Origin: CAYJRR01 sp964372275 [NCBI: uncultured bacterium]
GTDB taxonomy: Bacteria; CAYJRR01
Reading direction: 5' to 3'
DNA: 19,347 nucleotides
Assembly: GCA_964372275.1 (NCBI GenBank)
Contig: CAYJRR010000087.1
Span: forward strand, 1 to 19,347
Made by a program: the position numbers and the translations under genes. Positions 13,519 to 19,347 of this stretch are shown here, in pieces. A model generated the notes under the pieces. That model saw nothing but the letters and a program-made list of their open reading frames with translations, had not been told where the DNA came from and did no database searches. The first letter of the stretch is position 1, and every line of letters starts with the position of its first letter.

Positions 13519-15074
13519 CCGTCGACTCCGGGATGGGCGCGCGGGGTGGGCCGGATCCGCACCCGGCGGAAGGGGTTCTCGCGCGGGCCGTCTTCCTGCG
13601 CGCGCTCGGCCTCGTCTACGCCGCCGCCTTCGTCTCGCTGTGGGTGCAGGTTCACGGACTGATCGGAGAACGGGGGATCGCCCCCGCGTCGGAGTTGCTG
13701 GCGGTCGCCCACGAGCGCTTCGGCGCCGGCGCGGCCTGGCGGCTGCCGACGGTCTTCTGGCTCTCGTCCGGCGACGTCGCGATCCACCTCGTCTGCGCCG
13801 CCGGGACGGCGTGCGGCGCGCTGCTCCTGCTCGGGCGCGCGCCGGGACCGGCGGCGATCGCCGCGTGGGGGCTCTACCTCTCGCTCGTGGGGGTCGGGGA
13901 CGTCTTCCTGAGTTACCAGTGGGACGCGCTGCTCCTGGAGGCCGGTCTGCTCGCATGCCTCGACGCGCCCTGGCGGCTCCGGCCGGGCGGCGTCGAGCGC
14001 GCGCCCTCGAGACTGTCGCGCGGACTGCTTCGTCTGCTGCTGTTCCGCCTGATGTTCGCCTCCGGCGCGGTGAAGCTCCTGAGCGGCGACCCGTCGTGGC
14101 GGAACCTCTCCGCCCTCGAGTTCCACTACTGGACCCAGCCGCTCCCCCATCTCGCGAGCTGGTTCGCGCATCGGCTGCCGGGCGCGGTGCACGCGATCTC
14201 GACGTTCGCGATGTTCGCCGTCGAGCTGGTCGTCCCGTTCTTCTACGTCGGACCCCGCCGCGCGCGCCGCTACGCTGCCGTGGCGACGGCCGGTCTCCAG
14301 GTCGCCGTCGCCGCGACCGGGAACTACGGCTTCTTCAATCTGCTGACGGCGGCGCTCTGCGTGACGCTGCTCGACGACGACGAACTTCGCCGCGTCTTGC
14401 CGGCGCGGCTCGTCGAAGCGCTCGTGCCCCGGTCGGTCGAGCCGGCGCGGGCGCTCCCCCGCGGCGTCGCCGGGTTCGTCGGAGGGTTCCTCGGCGCCGC
14501 CGGTCTGGCGGCGTTCGCCGGCGGGCTCGGCGTTCCCGTTCCACGACCGCTCTCGATTCCGCGTGAGCTTCTCCGACCGACGATGTCGGCGAACGCCTAC
14601 GGACTGTTCGCGGTGATGACGCGCGAGCGGCCGGAGATCGTGGTCGAAGGGAGCGACGACGGCCGGACGTGGCGGAGCTACGACTTCCGGTGGAAACCGG
14701 GCCCGGTGGAGCGCGCGCCGCGCCTGGCGCCGCTGCACCTGCCGCGTCTCGACTGGCAGATGTGGTTCGCGGCGCTCTCCGCCTGCCGGGACGAGCCGTG
14801 GTTCCTCCAGTTCGAGCGGGCGCTGCTCGAGGGCCGGCCCGAGGTGTTGGGGCTCCTGCGCGACGCGCCGTCGACGGCGCCGGAGTCGTCCGCCGGGCAG
14901 ACCCGCGCCTCCGCGACGCGACCGCCGCGATTCGTCCGCTCGACGCTCTACCGCTACCGCTTCACCACCGCGGCGGAACGCCGGGACGGCGGCGCCTGGT
15001 GGTCGCGCGAAGAGGCGGCCCCCTACTGTCCGACGCTGACGCTGGTCGACGGCCGGCTCACCCGCGTTCCGTGA
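13515..15074 (+). CDS. Lipase maturation factor-like multi-pass membrane protein
   Basis: This 519-residue protein resembles the LMF1/LMF2 (lipase maturation factor) family and the related HTTM fold. Hallmarks are a membrane N terminus (FLRALGLVYAAAFVSLWVQV, GLIGERGIAPA), LSYQWDALLLEAGLLA, the RLMFASGAVKLLSGDPSWRN motif with LEFHYWTQPLPH, ETA-like helices NYGFFNLLTAALCVTLLDD, and a C-terminal soluble domain (NAYGLFAVMTRERPEIVVEG, YDFRWKPG, RLDWQMWFAAL). In animals the family helps lipases fold; the bacterial role is unknown. I use GTG at 13515, which overlaps the previous stop (GTGA), but ATG 13533 is an equally possible start because the ribosome site is weak. Many hydrophobic helices lie between about residues 25 and 350. 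Confidence 0.88.
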   Translation: MTVDSGMGARGGPDPHPAEGVLARAVFLRALGLVYAAAFVSLWVQVHGLIGERGIAPASELLAVAHERFGAGAAWRLPTVFWLSSGDVAIHLVCAAGTACGALLLLGRAPGPAAIAAWGLYLSLVGVGDVFLSYQWDALLLEAGLLACLDAPWRLRPGGVERAPSRLSRGLLRLLLFRLMFASGAVKLLSGDPSWRNLSALEFHYWTQPLPHLASWFAHRLPGAVHAISTFAMFAVELVVPFFYVGPRRARRYAAVATAGLQVAVAATGNYGFFNLLTAALCVTLLDDDELRRVLPARLVEALVPRSVEPARALPRGVAGFVGGFLGAAGLAAFAGGLGVPVPRPLSIPRELLRPTMSANAYGLFAVMTRERPEIVVEGSDDGRTWRSYDFRWKPGPVERAPRLAPLHLPRLDWQMWFAALSACRDEPWFLQFERALLEGRPEVLGLLRDAPSTAPESSAGQTRASATRPPRFVRSTLYRYRFTTAAERRDGGAWWSREEAAPYCPTLTLVDGRLTRVP

Positions 15075-15099
15075 TGGAATGCAGGGGGGCGGCAGGGGG

Positions 15100-15115
15100 C
15101 CGGGGAGGTCCCCGG
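15100..15115. terminator. Small GC hairpin after the lipase-maturation-like gene
   Basis: CCGGGG, loop AGGT and CCCCGG form a perfect 6-bp stem 25 bases past the stop. No T tract follows, so function as a terminator is uncertain. Confidence 0.3.
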
Positions 15116-15167
15116 GAAGCGCCCAGGCGCGAAACGTTCCCCGTAGAAGCCCGAAGGGTGGACAGCG

Positions 15168-15497
15168 ATGACGAGCCCGAATCGCGACGCGTCACCTCCG
15201 CCACCGGACGGTTGGGGTCTGGGGATGGTGGTCGGGGGATGGGTCCTGGCGGTGGCCGGCGGGATCCTCTCGATGCTGGCACTGGGCCTGGGCGACACCG
15301 CCGCGATGATCGTCCTCGGTCTCGCGGTGCTTTCATCGGGAACGCTGTTCGTCACCGGCAGTCTCCGGCTTGCGCGAAACCTGCAGTGGCCCGCCGCCGT
15401 CGGGGTGGCCGGTGGAGTCGTCCAGGTCCTAGCCCTCCTGGCCGCGGCGCTCGCCTGGGTGGCGGTTCTCGCCATCGCCGGAAGCCCCTACAAGTGA
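15168..15497 (+). CDS. Small multi-pass membrane protein, unknown function
   Basis: This 109-residue protein has a short polar Pro-rich start (NRDASPPPPDG) and three hydrophobic segments: GMVVGGWVLAVAGGILSMLA, AAMIVLGLAVLSSGTLFVTG and VVQVLALLAAALAWVAVLAI. I do not recognise a family. The ATG at 15168 has an AAGGGTGG ribosome site. Its last 69 bases overlap the 3' end of the convergent PspC gene on the opposite strand, so the two transcripts would be complementary there. It is 93 bases after the lipase-maturation-like gene and may be co-transcribed with it. Confidence 0.7.
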   Translation: MTSPNRDASPPPPDGWGLGMVVGGWVLAVAGGILSMLALGLGDTAAMIVLGLAVLSSGTLFVTGSLRLARNLQWPAAVGVAGGVVQVLALLAAALAWVAVLAIAGSPYK

Positions 15498-15683
15498 CCG
15501 GTCCTCCGTCGGCATCACCATCCAGAGAACCAGGTACGTCAGGATCCCCGGAAATGCCGCCGATGTGACCGAGAGGACGACGTAGAGGATCCGCACCAGG
15601 GTCGGATCCCATCCCAGGCTGTCGGCGATCCCGCCACAAACCCCGGCGAGCATCCGGTCTCGGGTCGATCGATGGAGGGCCAT
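15429..15683 (-). CDS. PspC-domain membrane protein
   Basis: This 84-residue protein has the PspC fold: RDRMLAGVCGGIADSLGWDP (8-27), LVRILYVVLSV and the membrane end GILTYLVLWMVMPTEDR. PspC-domain proteins sit in the inner membrane and in some bacteria regulate the phage-shock response; small stand-alone members like this one often have no known partner. The tail after residue 60 is polar and likely dispensable. The ATG is at 15683. Its last 69 bases overlap the convergent membrane gene. No PspA or PspF is present nearby. Confidence 0.88.
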   Translation of the reverse strand: MALHRSTRDRMLAGVCGGIADSLGWDPTLVRILYVVLSVTSAAFPGILTYLVLWMVMPTEDRSLVGASGDGENRHPGERRGQEG

Positions 15684-15738
15684 GCCGCTTCTACGCGCGG
15701 CGCCGCGGATCTATTTCGGCCGGCGGGGCGATGTCGCG

Positions 15739-16209
15739 TCAGCCGCTCTCTCCGACCTTCGAGCCGGCGTTCCAAATCTCCGTGGAGACGAGTCGGCCCC
15801 GCTCGTCGAAGATCGACCAGGCGCCGTCCTTCTTGCCGTCGACGTAGGTCCCGCGCTCCTCGATCTCGTAGTCGTCGCGCCAGCGCGTGTACGATCCGTG
15901 CTTCACGCGGACACCGTCGACCGTCTTGTAGCAGTAGCGCTCCGCCCCGGCGACCGGGGGGGCCGCGCCGTCGAAGAGCGCCGTTCCGGCCGGACAGCCG
16001 GTCCCGATGCGCACCCATCCCGGGCGGTGCCGGCGAAGCAGCTCGTCCACCCAGGCGAGCGGACGCTCGGGATCCACCTCCGCGGGGCATGCCGGGGCAC
16101 CGGCGTCGGATGCGTCGTGCCGGTCGCCCCCGGCGGCGGCGTCGAGGTCCGGCGCCGCGCGTGCGACCGGCGCCATCGACACGAGGGCGACAAGTGCGAT
16201 GGTCCTCAT
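15739..16209 (-). CDS. Secreted MORN/YwqK-repeat-like protein
   Basis: This 156-residue exported protein has a signal peptide (MRTIALVALVSMAPVARA, cleavage near residue 18) and a C-terminal region of MORN_2/YwqK-like repeats: KHGSYTRWRDDYEIEERGTY, VDGKKDGAWSIFDERGRL and STEIWNAGSKVGESG. Four cysteines in the mature part (including CPAEVDPERP, GTGCPAG and RYCYK) may form disulfides. I chose the ATG at 16209 because it begins the signal peptide; an upstream ATG at 16296 adds 29 residues that would bury it. The ribosome site is weak. The gene follows the SRAP gene by about 160 bases, with a hairpin between. Function is unknown; such repeats often mediate contacts at the envelope. Confidence 0.8.
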   Translation of the reverse strand: MRTIALVALVSMAPVARAAPDLDAAAGGDRHDASDAGAPACPAEVDPERPLAWVDELLRRHRPGWVRIGTGCPAGTALFDGAAPPVAGAERYCYKTVDGVRVKHGSYTRWRDDYEIEERGTYVDGKKDGAWSIFDERGRLVSTEIWNAGSKVGESG

Positions 16210-16322
16210 AGAAGAGGGCGCCGCGCAGCAATCTCCGCGCCAGGCAACTCGCGTCGGAATCCGGCCACTTCGCCGCGCGCTCGCGACGCGGGACACGCGC
16301 GTCCGGTTTCCAGATGCCCGGA

Positions 16323-16344
16323 TCGCCTCGTCGCGGCGAGGCGA
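16323..16344 (-). terminator. Hairpin after the lgt-SRAP pair
   Basis: TCGCCTCG (16323-16330) and CGAGGCGA (16337-16344) form a perfect 8-bp stem with a 6-base loop, 25 bases past the SRAP stop on the minus strand. There is no U tract, so it is a probable but not classical terminator. Confidence 0.4.
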
Positions 16345-16369
16345 ACAGGGGCCCCCGTGGCGGTTCCCG

Positions 16370-17053
16370 CTAGAACAGGGTTCGTTTGGGCTCCGGCTCG
16401 AGGCACGCGGCGTCGTCGTGGCGCGCGGAGTTGACGCGGGTCGAGACCTCGGTCGTGAGGAGGTCGGGGTCCGATCCGCGATCGACGGCCGCGCGGAGGG
16501 CGCGGCCCGGATCGTCGGTGAGGATCCACTCCTCGACCCCGGCGGCGGGGAGCATCACCGGCATCCGGTCGTGGACCGTGGCCGGGACGCCGCGCGCGGC
16601 GGTGGTCAGCAACGAAAACGTTCGTTCTCCGGCGGGTCCGCCGTCCTCCCACAGGCCGGCCAAGAGCAGCAGCCCACCGTCCGGACGGTGCAGTCGGACC
16701 GGCCGGCGGGCGCGGGCGGGCCCGACCCATTCGAAGTAGCCGTCGGCCGGCACGACGCATCGCCGGCGCCGGAATGCCTCCCGGTAGGCGGGGGCCTTCT
16801 CCACCCGCTCCACGCGGGCGTTGATCTGCTGCGCGGCCCGGGAGGCGTCCTTCGCCCACCGGTTCACCAACCCGAAAGTCGCCGGTTCGAGCCCCCGCGC
16901 CCCCTCCGCGATGCGGACGATCCAGTGACGCTGCGTCGGGGCCACGTTGTAGCGCGGGCGGTAGAGGGCGCGGTGGTCGTCCCTCGCCGGAACGCCGAGC
17001 AGCGCCGCCAACGTGCCGTAGTCGACGATCGTCAGCGTGAACCGCCCGCACAC
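16370..17053 (-). CDS. SRAP-domain protein (YedK/HMCES), abasic-site DNA-protein crosslinker
   Basis: This 227-residue SOS-response-associated peptidase protein covalently caps abasic sites in single-stranded DNA. The N terminus is MCGRFT, so removal of Met exposes catalytic C2. Other active-site residues are present: N36 in PRYNVAPTQ, INAR (77-80), E108 in VVPADGYFEWVG and H161 in VHDRMPVML. The start is GTG at 17053, forced by the need for Cys2. It begins 7 bases after the lgt stop, so the two genes form one transcript although their jobs are unrelated. The C-terminal end is longer and polar. Assignment to the family is firm. Confidence 0.95.
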   Translation of the reverse strand: MCGRFTLTIVDYGTLAALLGVPARDDHRALYRPRYNVAPTQRHWIVRIAEGARGLEPATFGLVNRWAKDASRAAQQINARVERVEKAPAYREAFRRRRCVVPADGYFEWVGPARARRPVRLHRPDGGLLLLAGLWEDGGPAGERTFSLLTTAARGVPATVHDRMPVMLPAAGVEEWILTDDPGRALRAAVDRGSDPDLLTTEVSTRVNSARHDDAACLEPEPKRTLF

Positions 17054-17060
17054 CGCCGGT

Positions 17061-17876
17061 TCACCGGGAGGCGGCGGGCAGGGCCCGCGCCCGCCGGCTC
17101 GTCCAGAGAACGGCGAGACCGGCGGCGAAGACGGCGATCCCGAGGCCCTGGCTCACCGAGAGGTTCGTCCCCGGCACAAAGCCACGCTGGAAGTCGCCGC
17201 GATAGATCTCCACGAAGGCGCGGAAGGCGGCGTAGAGCATCAGCCCCGTCCCGAAGACCTGCCCGTCGAACCGGCGCCACCGGTTCAGGAGGAGGTGACA
17301 GACGGCCGCCAGCGAAAAGGCGTTCACCATCATGTAGAGCTGCGTCGGGTGCAGCGGCTGGCCGAGGAGCGACTCCGGATAGACCAGCGCCGCCTTGTTG
17401 GTGAAGGTCACCGCCCAGGGGACGTCGGTCACGTGGCCGAAATCGTCGCCGGCCATCAGGCAGCCGACCCGTCCGATCCCCAGGCCCAGGAAGGTCGCCG
17501 GGGTGAACAGGTCGCAGACGCGCCAGACCGGCATCGCATGCTTGCGGGCGTAGAGGATCACCACCACCGACGCCAGGATGAAGCCGCCGTACCAGACCAG
17601 CCCCCCCTCCCAGATGGCGATCAGCTTGGTCGGATTCCGAAGGAATTCGGAGTCGCCGCCCCGGGTGAGCAGGTCGATCAGCACGTAGAACAGGCGGCAA
17701 CCGCCCACTCCGGCGACCATCACCCAGAAGGTCAGGTCGAACACCCGCTCCGCGTCGATCCCGTGCCGGCGCGCCATGCGCACCACGTAGAGGATCGCCG
17801 CCATGAAGCCGGCCCCCATCAGCACGCCGAAGGAGTGGAGGGGGAAGCCGAAGATCTTGATCAGGACGGGGTACAC
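17061..17876 (-). CDS. lgt: Prolipoprotein diacylglyceryl transferase
   Basis: This 271-residue inner-membrane enzyme transfers diacylglycerol from phosphatidylglycerol to the lipobox cysteine, the first step of lipoprotein maturation. It starts MYPVLIKIFGFPLHSFGVLM, as Lgt proteins do, and carries GGLVWYGG (91-98), the Lgt signature region GRVGCLMAGDDFG (135-147), LHPTQLY (175-181), and R219/E223 in FRAFVEIYRGDF, equivalent to E. coli R239/E243. In the signature, Cys139 and Asp145 stand where E. coli has Asn and Glu, a variant I associate with some non-enteric lineages. The start is GTG at 17876 with no clear ribosome site. It is divergent from lon and would modify the DsbA-like lipoprotein found in this window. 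Confidence 0.95.
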   Translation of the reverse strand: MYPVLIKIFGFPLHSFGVLMGAGFMAAILYVVRMARRHGIDAERVFDLTFWVMVAGVGGCRLFYVLIDLLTRGGDSEFLRNPTKLIAIWEGGLVWYGGFILASVVVILYARKHAMPVWRVCDLFTPATFLGLGIGRVGCLMAGDDFGHVTDVPWAVTFTNKAALVYPESLLGQPLHPTQLYMMVNAFSLAAVCHLLLNRWRRFDGQVFGTGLMLYAAFRAFVEIYRGDFQRGFVPGTNLSVSQGLGIAVFAAGLAVLWTSRRARALPAASR

Positions 17877-17947
17877 GGTCGGCGCCGACTGTAGCAGAGG
17901 ACCCGGCGGGTCGAGGCAACTCCTCGATCGTCCGGGGCCCGACGTCG

Positions 17948-17976
17948 TTGCGAATTCCCGGGGGACTGTTTAGGAT
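17948..17976 (+). promoter_or_regulatory. Putative sigma-70 promoter of lon
   Basis: TTGCGA (17948-17953), a 17-base spacer and TAGGAT (17971-17976) match four of six bases in each consensus hexamer. The predicted start lies near 17983, leaving a leader of about 35 bases before the lon GTG. No CIRCE element was seen. Confidence 0.5.
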
Positions 17977-18017
17977 CCGAGCCGCGCTCAAAAAGCCTCG
18001 CGCGGGGGAGCCCTTAC

Positions 18018-19283
18018 GTGTCCGAGATCGAGACGAAGCGGGTCGCCGCCGGCAAGGACGACGACGAAAAGAAGAAGGACGACAAGGGCGAGAAGCCGGA
18101 CAAGGAGAAGTCGGAGAAGAAGAAGCCGTCCGGAGGCTCGATCCGGGCGCGCGAGGGATCGTCGGCCGGCGGCGCGCCGCAACCGGGGAAAGAGGACGAG
18201 GGGGAGCAACACGAGATCCCCGACCTCCTGCCGATCCTGCCGGTGCGGAACATGGTCCTCTATCCGTGGGTCATGGTCCCGATCCTGGTCGGGCGCGGGA
18301 AGTCGGTCCGGCTGATCGACGACGTGCTCCTCAAGAGCAAGGTGATCGGGCTCGTCGCGCAGAAGGACGCGGAGAAGGAGGACCCCACCCCGGACGACCT
18401 GTTCCGCATCGGGACGGCCGGCGTCATTCTCAAGATGCTCAAGTTCCCCGACGGCTCCCTGCGGGTACTGATCCAGGGGATGCGCCGCTTCAAGGTCGCC
18501 GAGTTCACCGAGACCGAGCCCTACTTCAAGGCCAAGATCCAGCTTCTGGAGGACAAGCTCGATGACGACAAGGAACTGCACGCGCTCGTCCAGAACCTGC
18601 GGACGCAGTTCCAGAAGCTGATCGAGCACTCCCCGATCATCCCGGCGGAGGTGCAGATCACGGCGATGAACATCACGGCCCCCGGGAAGCTGGCCGACTT
18701 CGTCGCCACCCACCTGAACATCGAGCTGGCCGAGATGCAGGGACTGCTCGAGACCCTATCGGTGAAGGAACGCCTGCAGAAGGTGACGGTGCTCCTCACC
18801 CGCGAGCTTGAGGTGCTGGAGCTCGGGTCCAAGATCCAGAGCCAGATCAAGGACGAGATGGAGTCGAAGCAGCGCGACTACTACCTCCGCGAGCAGCTCA
18901 AGGCGATCAAGAAGGAGCTGGGGGAGTCGGACGGCGACAACCAGGAGGTCGAGGAGTTCCGGGAGAAGATCAAGAAGGCGAAGATGCCGGCCGAGGTCGA
19001 GAAGGAGGCGATGGCCGAGCTCGACCGGATGAGCCGCATGCACCCGGACGCGGCGGAGTACACCGTCTCGCGGACGTACCTCGACTGGTTGACGGCGCTC
19101 CCCTGGCAGAAGGGGACCGACGACCACCTCGACATCAAGAAGGCCCGCGAGGTGCTCGACGCCGATCATTACGACCTGGAGAAGGTGAAGGACCGGATCC
19201 TGGAGTACCTGGCGGTGCGCAAGCTCAAGGCCGACATGAAAGGGCCGATCCTGTGCTTCGTCGGTCCTCCCGGCGTCGGCTAG
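18018..19283 (+). CDS. lon: Lon protease (endopeptidase La), interrupted by in-frame TAG at Walker A
   Basis: This is the N-terminal 421 residues of the ATP-dependent protease Lon, which degrades misfolded and regulatory proteins in the cytoplasm. After an unusual Lys/Asp/Glu-rich extension (about 8-60), the Lon N domain begins at DLLPILPVRNMVLYPWVMVP and continues through LIQGMRRFKVAEF, VKERLQKVTVLLTRELEVL, DYYLREQLKAIKKELGE and YLDWLTALPWQKGT. It ends in ILCFVGPPGVG, where the next codon (19281-19283) is TAG instead of the invariant Lys of the Walker A motif GPPGVGKTS. The frame continues as good Lon sequence to the window end. The start is GTG at 18018 with a GGGGAG ribosome site. Taken literally the product lacks the ATPase and protease domains; a sequencing error is also possible. 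Confidence 0.93.
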   Translation: MSEIETKRVAAGKDDDEKKKDDKGEKPDKEKSEKKKPSGGSIRAREGSSAGGAPQPGKEDEGEQHEIPDLLPILPVRNMVLYPWVMVPILVGRGKSVRLIDDVLLKSKVIGLVAQKDAEKEDPTPDDLFRIGTAGVILKMLKFPDGSLRVLIQGMRRFKVAEFTETEPYFKAKIQLLEDKLDDDKELHALVQNLRTQFQKLIEHSPIIPAEVQITAMNITAPGKLADFVATHLNIELAEMQGLLETLSVKERLQKVTVLLTRELEVLELGSKIQSQIKDEMESKQRDYYLREQLKAIKKELGESDGDNQEVEEFREKIKKAKMPAEVEKEAMAELDRMSRMHPDAAEYTVSRTYLDWLTALPWQKGTDDHLDIKKAREVLDADHYDLEKVKDRILEYLAVRKLKADMKGPILCFVGPPGVG

Positions 19284-19347
19284 ACCTCGCTCGGCAAGTC
19301 GATCGCCAAGTCGCTGGGCCTGAAGTTCGAGCGGATCGCGCTGGGCG
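19284..19347 (+). pseudogene. lon: Lon AAA+ reading frame continuing past the TAG (partial)
   Basis: In the same frame as the upstream lon gene, the bases after the TAG encode TSLGKSIAKSLGLKFERIAL, the expected Lon helix after Walker A. The frame is open to the window edge. This shows that the stop is a single-codon interruption (AAG or AAA to TAG) rather than the natural end or a rearrangement. Confidence 0.85.

Noticed and set aside
15696-15707. Perfect 12-bp palindrome CGCGGCGCCGCG upstream of the PspC start
   Set aside because: It has no loop and such palindromes are frequent in DNA this rich in G and C; no regulator site can be assigned.
19281-19283. TAG as a pyrrolysine or reassigned amber codon
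   Set aside because: The position requires Lys for ATP binding, six other genes in the window use TAG as a normal stop, and no pyl genes are visible.

Overview
This is a GC-rich bacterial chromosome segment (roughly 70% G+C by eye) with densely packed, mostly well-recognised genes. A lipoprotein maturation enzyme (Lgt), a lipoprotein-type DsbA fusion, a bacterial flagellin and an FtsX/LolD-type ABC system point to a flagellated diderm. The Lgt signature, the SurA-N/DsbA lipoprotein, the AmmeMemoRadiSam radical SAM enzyme and EncFtn encapsulin are compatible with Myxococcota/'Deltaproteobacteria' or Acidobacteriota-like lineages, but I cannot fix the phylum from the sequence alone.

Left block (1-4289, minus strand): a compact five-gene run transcribed right to left. 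In order it holds an encapsulated ferritin-like cargo (EncFtn), a family 1 encapsulin shell, an AmmeMemoRadiSam radical SAM enzyme, an ABC ATPase and an FtsX-type permease that runs off the left edge. EncFtn/encapsulin and radical SAM/ATPase overlap by 4 bases (GTGA), and the other gaps are 22-28 bases. The first two genes make an iron-storing nanocompartment. Their linkage to a radical SAM enzyme and an exporter is the most system-like feature here. The EncFtn keeps its ferroxidase ligands but shows no obvious C-terminal encapsulin-targeting peptide.

Centre (4345-10799): DNA polymerase I (plus strand, with a decayed proofreading domain) converges on a small secreted Cys-containing orphan. 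Next come a flagellin and, directly downstream of it, a divergent flagellin-like paralog whose N-terminal D0 helix is replaced by a Pro-rich stretch. Upstream of flagellin lies a striking repeat/hairpin region built of GATCGG and ATACCG units. Beyond it is a SurA-N/DsbA lipoprotein.

Right part (10938-19347): an ECF sigma factor, zinc-finger anti-sigma and secreted protein form a translationally coupled operon. A REP-type transposase (RAYT) homolog that has lost its HUH motif is coupled to a lipase-maturation-factor-like membrane protein. A small membrane protein overlaps a convergent PspC protein. A secreted MORN/YwqK-like protein and an lgt-SRAP pair on the minus strand follow. Lon protease starts at 18018 and is interrupted by an in-frame TAG exactly at the Walker A lysine codon, 64 bases before the window ends. 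No rRNA, tRNA, CRISPR array or intact insertion sequence was seen, and no gene-free stretch exceeds about 260 bases.
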